Source: Saprospiraceae bacterium
GTDB taxonomy: Bacteria > Bacteroidota > Bacteroidia > Chitinophagales > Saprospiraceae
Reading direction: 5' to 3'
DNA length: 7,405 nucleotides
Assembly (NCBI GenBank): GCA_015494245.1
Contig: WGBN01000159.1
Span: 1-7,405, forward strand
The notes beneath the pieces were generated by a model, which searched no databases, was not told where the DNA came from, and saw only the letters and a list, made by a program, of their open reading frames with translations. A program made the position numbers and the translations under genes. This document shows, piece after piece, positions 1 to 4,296 of the stretch; the stretch's first letter is position 1; every line of letters begins with the position of its first letter.

Positions 1-16
1 AGATGGCTTTGCGAAT

Positions 17-83
17 CCTTTGCATTTTTGCCCTCCCGCGCCCCCAGCCCCTAAAAGGGCGCCCACCCGCGAAAATGCAAAGG
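17..83. repeat. Long inverted repeat with G/C-rich loop
   Basis: CCTTTGCATTTT at 17-28 is the exact reverse complement of 72-83. The pairing continues inward through a G-T wobble (29/71) and two G-C pairs (30/70, 31/69), giving a 15-bp stem. The loop (32-68) is very C-rich on the plus strand and holds a small inner hairpin, CCCT-AAA-AGGG (49-59). The element lies downstream of the minus-strand DUF58 gene with no gene around it. It could be a cruciform, a structured RNA, a terminator component or a remnant of a small mobile element. No U-tract follows the stem on either strand, so a simple intrinsic terminator is not supported. The inverted repeat is certain; its function is unknown. Confidence 0.75.
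31..51 (-). other. Putative G-quadruplex motif
   Basis: Read on the minus strand, this stretch has four closely spaced runs of three or more G, separated by loops of CT, CGC and A. This fits the G3+N1-7 pattern. The plus strand is the matching C-rich (i-motif-type) sequence. It lies in the loop of the 17-83 inverted repeat. Two further GGG runs lie just upstream on the minus strand, at about 63-68. The pattern is read directly; folding in the cell is inference. Confidence 0.5.
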
Positions 84-114
84 TGTTACCTTGACCGGAA
101 AGAAATGGAGCCGA

Positions 115-127
115 AGGGCGTTGCCCT
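115..127. repeat. Short hairpin AGGGC-GTT-GCCCT
   Basis: A perfect 5-bp stem (115-119 with 123-127) and a 3-nt loop lie between the long inverted repeat and the double-hairpin repeat units. It is flanked by the words CGAAGGG and CCTGAGCGA. The nine-base word CCTGAGCGA recurs next to the hairpins at the end of the DUF4230 gene (3758-3766). It resembles short REP-like intergenic palindromes, but I cannot assign it to a named family. Confidence 0.4.
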
Positions 128-140
128 GAGCGAAATTAAA

Positions 141-187
141 ACCCCGTTAGGGGTGACACCTTGGTAGCCCGGGGCGTAAGCCTCGGG
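141..187 (+). repeat. Double-hairpin repeat, copy A
   Basis: Hairpin 1 is ACCCC-GTTA-GGGGT (141-154). A linker containing ACCTTGGTA follows. Hairpin 2 is an 8-bp stem (168-175 with 180-187) closed by a GTAA loop. Position 172 pairs with 183 as G-T, which stays paired as G-U in a plus-strand RNA but becomes a C-A mismatch in the minus strand. GTAA is a GNRA-type tetraloop only on the plus strand. The same architecture recurs 70 bp downstream in copy B with different stem bases. It is probably a dispersed intergenic repeat of this genome; its family was not recognised. Confidence 0.7.
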
Positions 188-210
188 TTTATATGGCGGA
201 GTTAGCAACA

Positions 211-254
211 GCCCCGTAGGGGCGGCACCTTAGTCGCCCGGGCGTAAGCCCGGG
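211..254 (+). repeat. Double-hairpin repeat, copy B
   Basis: Hairpin 1 is GCCCC-GTA-GGGGC (211-223). The linker contains CACCTTAGT. Hairpin 2 is CCCGGGC-GTAA-GCCCGGG (237-254). It is the second copy of the unit at 141-187, starting exactly 70 bp later. Compared with copy A, stem bases have changed on both sides so that pairing is kept: outer pair A-T versus G-C in hairpin 1, and an 8-bp versus 7-bp stem in hairpin 2. The linker core CACCTT and the GTAA loop are unchanged. Confidence 0.7.
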
Positions 255-266
255 ATTCACGGAGCA

Positions 267-291
267 AAATTTTTGTCGCCGGAAAAAATTT
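267..291. terminator. AT-rich hairpin after the DUF58 gene
   Basis: AAATTTTT (267-274) and AAAAATTT (284-291) form a perfect 8-bp stem around a 9-nt loop. It begins 3 bp beyond the DUF58 stop codon (minus-strand TAG at 295-297), where a transcription terminator would be expected. The stem is pure A/T, so its stability is low, and no separate U-tract follows it on the minus strand. A terminator or 3'-end processing role is plausible but weakly supported. Confidence 0.3.
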
Positions 292-294
292 CAC

Positions 295-1164
295 CTACCT
301 CCGCTGCTTAAAAAACCTAAGCAGTGCTTCTACATAAGAGTCTTCCGTACTTAAGGAGAGCTGGTCTGCAGAGGCTTTTTGGAAGGCCGTTTCGAAGCGT
401 TGGCGGCTTTGGGCGAAGTGTTGGATGAAGGCTTCGCGATTTTTCTTTGAGGAGGTATCTAACCAGCCCGTTTGGCCCGTTTCGGTCTGGCGGATGCGCA
501 GCAGGCCGGCGCGGGGTGGGTTTTGCTCGAAGGGGTCGTAGAGGCGCAGGCCGATGAGGTCGTGTTTGCGGGCGACGATGCGCAGGGGGTGCTGATAATC
601 CTTTTCACAGAGGAAGTCGGACATGAGGAAGGCGATGCTGCGTTTTTTCACGACGCGGTGAAAGAACTCCAGGGCGGTGCCTATGTCGGTGCCGCGTCCT
701 TCGGGCTGCAGGCCCAGCATTTCGCGGATGATGAGCAGGATGTGGGAGCGTCCTTTTTTGGGGGGGATGTATTTTTCGATGCGGTCGGAGAAGAAAATGG
801 CGCCGGCTTTGTCGTTGTTTTGGGTGGCGGAGAAGGCGAGGGTAGCGCCGATTTCCGTAAAGAGGTCGCGCCGCAGGCCCTGGCCGGTGCCGAAGAAGGC
901 AGAGCCGCTGACGTCTATGAGCAGCATGAGCGTCAGTTCGCGTTCTTCTTCAAAGAGCTTGACATAGGGGCTGCCGGTACGGGCCGTAACGTTCCAGTCA
1001 ATGTCGCGCACATCGTCGCCGTATTGGTAGGCGCGCACTTCGCTGAAAGACATACCTTTGCCTTTAAAGGTGCTGTGGTATTCTCCGGAGAAGAGATTTT
1101 GGCTCAGCTTGCGCGTTTTGTACTCAATTTTGCGTACCTTTTTGAGGAGCTCTTTGGTGTCCAT
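295..1164 (-). CDS. DUF58 domain protein (vWA-like)
   Basis: A 289-residue protein of the DUF58 family, cytoplasmic, with no signal peptide or membrane segment. The family hallmark lies at residues 44-62: R44, Y46, GDD (49-51), R53, IDW (55-57), AR (61-62). A von Willebrand A-like fold follows, with metal-site (MIDAS-type) residues DVSGS (84-88), Thr159 in GRGTD and Asp183 in MSDF. All are intact, so divalent-metal-dependent protein binding is likely. DUF58 genes usually sit beside a MoxR AAA+ ATPase and Bat-type vWA membrane proteins. None is present here: the upstream neighbour is divergent and the 294 bp downstream hold only repeats. The start is the ATG at 1162-1164, which fits the family N-terminus. 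No Shine-Dalgarno is visible. A good Bacteroidota promoter lies 72 bp upstream. The family call is secure; the cellular role (MoxR partner, stress or envelope function) is inferred from relatives. Confidence 0.92.
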   Translation of the reverse strand: MDTKELLKKVRKIEYKTRKLSQNLFSGEYHSTFKGKGMSFSEVRAYQYGDDVRDIDWNVTARTGSPYVKLFEEERELTLMLLIDVSGSAFFGTGQGLRRDLFTEIGATLAFSATQNNDKAGAIFFSDRIEKYIPPKKGRSHILLIIREMLGLQPEGRGTDIGTALEFFHRVVKKRSIAFLMSDFLCEKDYQHPLRIVARKHDLIGLRLYDPFEQNPPRAGLLRIRQTETGQTGWLDTSSKKNREAFIQHFAQSRQRFETAFQKASADQLSLSTEDSYVEALLRFFKQRR

Positions 1165-1201
1165 GCTATGAGGTTTGAGCTGTTTCCGACTGCTCAGGCG
1201 A

Positions 1202-1209
1202 TATTATTG
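1202..1209 (+). promoter_or_regulatory. Possible -7 box of the flippase operon
   Basis: TATTATTG differs at one defined position from the Bacteroidota -7 consensus TAnnTTTG and lies about 40 bp before the proposed ATG at 1250. A TTTG at 1174-1177 is 24 nt upstream, slightly long for a -33 element. A small hairpin, GGAGC/GCTCC (1210-1226), would lie at the start of the leader. This is the best candidate in the divergent region but it is weak. Confidence 0.25.
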
Positions 1210-1235
1210 GGAGCGGCTTTGGCTCCGGCTGCAGG

Positions 1236-1267
1236 CAAAGATAGCCCAAATGCTAAGATTTCTCAAA
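1236..1267 (-). promoter_or_regulatory. Promoter for the DUF58 gene
   Basis: On the minus strand, TTTG (1267-1264) is followed by a 20-nt spacer and then TATCTTTG (1243-1236). This matches the Bacteroidota consensus of a -33 TTTG/TTG and a -7 TAnnTTTG at normal spacing. The -7 box ends 71 bp before the DUF58 ATG, giving a leader of roughly 65 nt. The promoter overlaps the 5' end of the divergent flippase gene, including its proposed start codon at 1250. The motif match is seen directly; activity is inferred. Confidence 0.55.
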
Positions 1268-2257
1268 TGGCTGGCTGTGGCGTTGCTCTTATGGGCGTTG
1301 TACCGGCATTTTCAGGAGGCGGCTCGCGGGGATTTTTGGGAGAGCATGGCTGCGGCCTGGCAGGAGCGCCGGTCTCTTTTGCTGGCAGCGGCGGCCCTGA
1401 TGCCTGTGAATTGGGGCTTGGAGGTACTCAAGTGGCGCGTTTTGATGGAGCATGAGGGGAAGTATCCGGCTTTGGGGCGTTCTTTCCGGGCGGTGATGAC
1501 GGGTTTGTCGCTTTCTGTTTTTACTCCGGCCAGGGTGGGAGATTATTTGGGGCGCAGTTTGCAGGCAGGGCCTTTCGGCAAATGGCGTGCCGTTCGGGCT
1601 ACTTTTCTCGGGTATCTGTTGCAGTGGCTGCTCATGCCGGCGCTGGGGCTGCCTGCCTGGTGCCTGCTCAAAAACCTCTTGCCGCTGAGCAATACGGCTG
1701 TGCCGGTGTTTTGGGCTTTTTCGCTTTTGCTGGCTGCGGCGCTCTTTCTGAGTCTGTCCCGCTGGCCTGTTCACAGATTGCTGTCTTTGTTCAAAAAACG
1801 GGATGTCCGCCTGCGAGATGAGGCTCCACATACTATGGGATTTGGCGAAAGCCTGAAAAACAAATTTCTTCTGCGCATGATGGCATTTGGCGAAAGCCTG
1901 CAAAAAATGCCTCTGCCCTCTGTGCAGCATTTGGCGAAAGCCTTCGGATGGGGCAGCGGGAGGTACCTGGTCTATAGCCTGCAATTGTTGTTGTTGCTGC
2001 GCTTTTTTGGCCTGCAAGTGGGTGTGCTGGAGGGGCTGGCGGGGATATGGCTGATTTTTTTGGTGCAAAGCGGATTGCCTCTGCCAGGCCTTATTAGCAG
2101 CACGGCTTTGCGGACGGAACTGGCCTTTTGGGTGTGGCCGGGCTCCGACCCTGCGGCGGTTTTGGCGGGGATGACGGCCTTGTTTGTACTAAATCTCGGA
2201 TTGCCCGCGTTACTTGGAGCAGTATTTCTTGTCAAAATAAAGGAACATCACCAATGA
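1250..2257 (+). CDS. Flippase-like membrane protein (LPG synthase TM family)
   Basis: A 335-residue polytopic inner-membrane protein of the lysylphosphatidylglycerol-synthase transmembrane / UPF0104 flippase-like family. Members are multi-span proteins linked to lipid or lipid-linked glycan translocation. Hydrophobic segments lie near residues 5-18, 43-56, 85-93, 117-140, 152-168, 238-255, 262-274 and 304-329. Family-type motifs are NWGLEVLKWRVL (54-65) and FTPARVGDYLGR (91-102), matching the conserved P-x-R-x-G-[DE] core. The frame is open from a TTG at 1175, but I chose the ATG at 1250 because it places the first hydrophobic helix at the N-terminus, as is usual in the family. The cytoplasmic loop at 183-235 looks enlarged and carries a DNA repeat present three times. 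The stop overlaps the next start by 4 bp (ATGA). The family call is good; the substrate is unknown. Confidence 0.82.
   Translation: MLRFLKWLAVALLLWALYRHFQEAARGDFWESMAAAWQERRSLLLAAAALMPVNWGLEVLKWRVLMEHEGKYPALGRSFRAVMTGLSLSVFTPARVGDYLGRSLQAGPFGKWRAVRATFLGYLLQWLLMPALGLPAWCLLKNLLPLSNTAVPVFWAFSLLLAAALFLSLSRWPVHRLLSLFKKRDVRLRDEAPHTMGFGESLKNKFLLRMMAFGESLQKMPLPSVQHLAKAFGWGSGRYLVYSLQLLLLLRFFGLQVGVLEGLAGIWLIFLVQSGLPLPGLISSTALRTELAFWVWPGSDPAAVLAGMTALFVLNLGLPALLGAVFLVKIKEHHQ
1840..1943 (+). repeat. Three 15-17 bp repeats inside the flippase gene
   Basis: ATTTGGCGAAAGCCT occurs exactly at 1840-1854, 1885-1899 and 1929-1943, separated by 30 and 29 bp. Copies 2 and 3 share two more upstream bases (GC). Each contains GGC-GAAA-GCC, a mini-hairpin with a GNRA-type loop. 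Copies 1 and 2 are in the same frame and encode FGESL (residues 198-202 and 213-217). Copy 3 is shifted by one base and encodes HLAKAF (227-232). Identity at DNA level across two reading frames means that shared protein sequence does not explain the similarity. Confidence 0.8.
2240..2244 (+). promoter_or_regulatory. Shine-Dalgarno of the DUF3108 gene
   Basis: AAGGA lies 9 nt before the ATG at 2254, inside the end of the flippase gene. It is one of the few clear ribosome binding sites in the window and supports the ATG at 2254 rather than the one two codons later at 2260. Confidence 0.5.
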
Positions 2258-3126
2258 ACATGATTCGAATAAAGCATCCCTTTTTGCTCCTTAGTATTTT
2301 TGTTGCCACTGCTTTTGTCTGGATGAGTTTTCGTTTTCACCCGCTGCTTCCCGATTTTGAGCAGGAGCAGGTGGAGTACAATTCCTGTGCGATTTCCAAC
2401 ACCACTTTTGAAGGTGGGGAGGAGTTGGTTTACAAGATTTTTTACAACATGAATTTCGTCTGGATTCCTGCCGGCGAAGTGGTCTTTAAAGTGCAGGACC
2501 AGGGGGCCTTGTATCGCATTACGGCCCATGGCAAGACCTATCCCTCTTACGAGTGGTTTTTTACCGTGGATGACAATTATGAGTGCTATGTGGACAAGGA
2601 GACTTTGTTGCCGCGGGTATCTATACGCGACGTTCACGAGGGCAATTACACGGTCTTTGACCAAATGACTTTCAACCAGGAGAACTACACCATTCAATCC
2701 GTCAGGGGGCCATCCCGAACCGATATCCGCGAGCGCAACACCTACGAGTTGGACCGTTGTATGCACGACATTCTGTCTCTGCTCTACTTTGCCCGCAATC
2801 TGGATTTTGACAGCTACCGCAAAGGCCAGAAGATTGCCGTAGAGCTCTTCATGGACGGCGAAGCCTGGCCGCTGAACGTGGAATTTCTGGGCCGGCAGGA
2901 CAACAAAAAGATTCACGGCCTGGGGCGTTTTGACGCCATTCAGTTTCGGCCGGAGACCATTGCCGGAGAGGTTTTCAGCGAAGGGACACACATGGACATC
3001 TGGGTTTCTGCCGATGCGAATAAGGTACCTTTGTTGATTGAATCTCCGGTATCGGTGGGCTCTATCAAGGCTGTTTTGAAGAGCTATAAAGGTTTGCGGC
3101 ATGAGTTCAGCTCCAAGCGCAAGTAA
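2254..3126 (+). CDS. DUF3108 domain envelope protein
   Basis: A 290-residue protein of the DUF3108 family, a domain of unknown function found in exported proteins. Residues 9-26 form a hydrophobic N-terminal signal or anchor after a short basic start (R5, K7), so the body is probably periplasmic. No lipobox cysteine follows it. The DUF3108 body starts near residue 52 with GGEELVYKIFYN and IPAGEVVFKV (71-80). It continues through a beta-rich region to CMHDILSLLYFARNLDF (169-185) and DANKVPLLIE (254-263), typical of the C-terminal part of the family. The gene starts within the flippase stop (ATGA, 4-bp overlap) and its last 26 bp overlap the DUF4230 gene, so the three are almost certainly co-transcribed and translationally coupled. 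The family call is good; molecular function is unknown. The context suggests an envelope role. Confidence 0.85.
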   Translation: MNMIRIKHPFLLLSIFVATAFVWMSFRFHPLLPDFEQEQVEYNSCAISNTTFEGGEELVYKIFYNMNFVWIPAGEVVFKVQDQGALYRITAHGKTYPSYEWFFTVDDNYECYVDKETLLPRVSIRDVHEGNYTVFDQMTFNQENYTIQSVRGPSRTDIRERNTYELDRCMHDILSLLYFARNLDFDSYRKGQKIAVELFMDGEAWPLNVEFLGRQDNKKIHGLGRFDAIQFRPETIAGEVFSEGTHMDIWVSADANKVPLLIESPVSVGSIKAVLKSYKGLRHEFSSKRK

Positions 3127-3817
3127 GCGCAGTCCCTGGTTTTTCCTCAGTTTGCTGCTGGCGGTCTTTCTGCTCGGCATGTGGGTGATGAAGCGCTGGC
3201 TGATGCCCCGCGAGAGCAAGCCCGAAGAGCAGGCCGTCATCCTGGTGGATAAGCTGCAAAAAGTAGCCAAGCTGGTAACGGTGGAGGGCTATTTCATAGA
3301 GCATTACGATTATGGTGACCCGGACCCCGGGCCTTACTTCATAGGGCCTTTCATCAATTGGTCAGCTTTTTTGCCGCGCAAGGAGGCCCATCTGCGCATT
3401 CGCGCCCGCGTGCTCATCGGCTACGATTTGGAGCAGATGAAGATGGAGGCGCATTCCGATGAGAAGCGCATTTACCTGAGCAATTTACCCGAGCCGGAGG
3501 TGCTGGCCATAGACACCGAGATAGACAAGTTTGACAACCAATCCAGCGTCTTTCGCCCCTTAGAGGAGGAGGACTATGTGGCCATTGACAAGGGCTCGCG
3601 CGAAAAAATAGAGGAGGCCATCGGCAAGAGCCGCCTGATGGAGGCTGCCCGCGAGCAGGGCAACGATATGGTGGAGTTGATGCGCTTCATGGCCGGGCAG
3701 GCGGGTTGGGAGTTGGTGGTCGTGGATGAGGGCACTTCAAGGGATAGCCTGGCGCCACCTGAGCGAGCTGTCTCGCCCGGGGACTCCGGTTCTTTTTGGA
3801 AGGAAGGGGAGTATTGA
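3101..3817 (+). CDS. DUF4230 domain membrane-anchored protein
   Basis: A 238-residue protein of the DUF4230 family (function unknown). A short basic N-terminus (K9, R10) precedes one transmembrane helix at about 13-29, so the rest probably faces the periplasm. The family signature is at residues 48-64, with LVDKLQKVAKLVTVEGY, followed by HYDY (68-71) and the RARVLIGYDLEQMKM stretch (101-115), a typical DUF4230 strand. A helical region (167-200) and GWELVVV (202-208) end the domain. The start at 3101 lies 26 bp inside the DUF3108 gene; it is kept because the next ATG, at residue 27, would remove the membrane helix. The last 27 residues (212-238) are hydrophilic and unlike the domain. Their DNA contains two adjacent hairpins and a T-rich run, so the tail may come from a repeat inserted at the gene end. 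Confidence 0.85.
   Translation: MSSAPSASKRSPWFFLSLLLAVFLLGMWVMKRWLMPRESKPEEQAVILVDKLQKVAKLVTVEGYFIEHYDYGDPDPGPYFIGPFINWSAFLPRKEAHLRIRARVLIGYDLEQMKMEAHSDEKRIYLSNLPEPEVLAIDTEIDKFDNQSSVFRPLEEEDYVAIDKGSREKIEEAIGKSRLMEAAREQGNDMVELMRFMAGQAGWELVVVDEGTSRDSLAPPERAVSPGDSGSFWKEGEY
3763..3799 (+). terminator. Tandem hairpins with T-rich run
   Basis: GCGAG-CTGT-CTCGC (3763-3776) is followed directly by CCGG-GGACT-CCGG (3777-3789) and then TTCTTTTT (3790-3797). Two short GC-rich stems ahead of a T-run resemble an intrinsic terminator at the end of the three-gene operon. However, it lies before the stop codon (3815-3817), so terminated transcripts would lack a stop. The stems are short. Sequence seen; function uncertain. 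Confidence 0.25.
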
Positions 3818-3829
3818 GGGGGTAAAAAA

Positions 3830-3844
3830 GCTCAAATATTAGCT
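3830..3844 (+). promoter_or_regulatory. Operator-like repeat 1 (XRE gene)
   Basis: GCTCAAATATTAGCT is an exact copy of 3871-3885 and an imperfect palindrome (GCT...AGC around AATATT). It starts 41 bp upstream of the second copy, about four helical turns, so both would lie on the same DNA face. It covers the position expected for the -33 promoter element. It is probably a binding site for the XRE protein encoded next to it. Confidence 0.6.
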
Positions 3845-3862
3845 GTTTTGGCAAAAAAGATG

Positions 3863-3870
3863 TATCTTTG
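3863..3870 (+). promoter_or_regulatory. -7 promoter box of the XRE gene
   Basis: TATCTTTG is a perfect match to the Bacteroidota -7 consensus TAnnTTTG and identical to the octamer proposed for DUF58. The -33 position at 20-nt spacing reads TTAG (3839-3842), a one-base mismatch to TTTG, inside repeat 1. Transcription would start around 3875-3877, within repeat 2, leaving a leader of only about 12 nt. Confidence 0.55.
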
Positions 3871-3885
3871 GCTCAAATATTAGCT
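3871..3885 (+). promoter_or_regulatory. Operator-like repeat 2 (XRE gene)
   Basis: The second exact copy of GCTCAAATATTAGCT lies directly after the -7 box and ends 2 bp before the ATG at 3888. It would overlap the transcription start, where a bound repressor would block initiation. With repeat 1 over the -33 region, the pair brackets the promoter core, typical of an autoregulated antitoxin promoter. Confidence 0.6.
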
Positions 3886-3887
3886 AT

Positions 3888-4184
3888 ATGAGCAAGTACA
3901 GTGTAGCCAAATTACCTTCTGACGTGTTGTTAGAGACGGCCGAAAAGCTCAGGGCTTTACGGAAGGCCCGCAAGTGGACTCAGGCGGAATTGGCGGAGCG
4001 TTCGGGTGTTTCTCTTGGGAGTGTCAAGCGGTTTGAGCAAACGGGGAGGATTTCGTTTTTGTCTTTGTTGAAGCTGGCGCATGTATTGGGCCGCTTAGAT
4101 GATTTTGAGTCTGTTTTCGCAGAAAATGAGAATTTGGAGGAGGTCGCCAAGTTGTTTAGTTATTATAAGGGGAGGAAGTCATGA
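3888..4184 (+). CDS. HipB-like XRE family regulator (probable antitoxin)
   Basis: A 98-residue DNA-binding protein with a Cro/C1-type helix-turn-helix domain at about residues 16-73. The recognition region runs from TQAELAERSGVS through LGSVKRFEQTG. The domain is preceded by about 15 residues and followed by an acidic, then basic tail (FAENENLEEV to YYKGRKS). Size and layout match the small antitoxin/repressor encoded just ahead of HipA-type kinases in Bacteroidota. Two 15-bp direct repeats bracketing its -7 box suggest autorepression. The ATG at 3888 has no Shine-Dalgarno and a very short leader. The stop codon overlaps an ATG (ATGA, 4181-4184) preceded by a strong GGAGG, as in coupled hipBA genes, but only nine codons follow. 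The XRE call is secure; antitoxin identity and loss of the partner are inference. Confidence 0.88.
   Translation: MSKYSVAKLPSDVLLETAEKLRALRKARKWTQAELAERSGVSLGSVKRFEQTGRISFLSLLKLAHVLGRLDDFESVFAENENLEEVAKLFSYYKGRKS
4171..4175 (+). promoter_or_regulatory. Strong Shine-Dalgarno ahead of a 9-codon frame
   Basis: GGAGG within a GGGGAGGAAG stretch (4169-4178) lies 5 nt before the ATG at 4181. It is the best ribosome binding site in the window, where most genes have none. It leads to a frame of only nine codons, suggesting that a substantial coupled gene once followed. Confidence 0.55.
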
Positions 4185-4210
4185 AGCGATTGCAGAGAGC
4201 TCAGGTGTGA
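4181..4210 (+). pseudogene. Possible hipA stump (nine codons)
   Basis: The frame reads MKRLQRAQV and then stops at TGA (4208-4210). The start overlaps the XRE stop by 4 bp and has a strong Shine-Dalgarno. A short basic start leading into a beta-strand ending in V is how many HipA kinases begin (M-K-x-x-x-x-A-x-V). The usual continuation, an N/G-x-L-A-G turn, is absent in frame. In the next frame (from 4207) the stretch GKVLAGGWHG vaguely recalls it, which could indicate a frameshifted remnant, but that frame stops before 4270. Nothing else HipA-like is found up to the next gene at 4297. Alternatively this is a meaningless small frame or a leader peptide. Confidence 0.35.
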
Positions 4211-4267
4211 GCAGTAGTCACAGGAAAGACATTGGTAAGGTGCTTGCCGGTGGTTGGCACGGTTAAA

Positions 4268-4280
4268 AACGGAAGCCGTT
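4268..4280. other. Small hairpin before the T9SS gene
   Basis: AACGG-AAG-CCGTT forms a perfect 5-bp stem with a 3-nt loop. On the minus strand it is followed by TTT. On the plus strand it is followed by an A-rich leader up to the ATG at 4297. A role as a weak terminator or 5'-UTR hairpin is possible. No TAnnTTTG promoter box is visible in 4185-4296, so the T9SS gene's promoter is not identified. Confidence 0.2.
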
Positions 4281-4296
4281 ATTAAAAAAAACTATC

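Noticed and set aside
1175..1177. TTG as the start of the flippase gene
   Set aside because: It would add 25 residues rich in Arg and Leu before the usual first helix, and there is no ribosome binding site. The ATG at 1250 fits the family better, although TTG cannot be excluded.
472..1455. Long plus-strand open frame (327 codons) opposite DUF58 and the flippase start
   Set aside because: It is antisense to a clear DUF58 gene, has an unnatural Ala/Gly/Glu-rich composition with no domain, and ends inside the flippase gene. It is a by-product of codon bias on the other strand.
1840..1943. CRISPR-like array (three repeats with 29-30 bp spacers)
   Set aside because: The repeat is only 15-17 bp, there are just three copies, no cas genes are nearby, and the array lies inside an intact coding frame.
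4206..4222. CRP-like palindrome TGTGA-N7-TCACA
   Set aside because: Only 5-bp arms with a 7-nt spacer instead of the usual 6, and no promoter is visible beside it. Such a match is easily due to chance.
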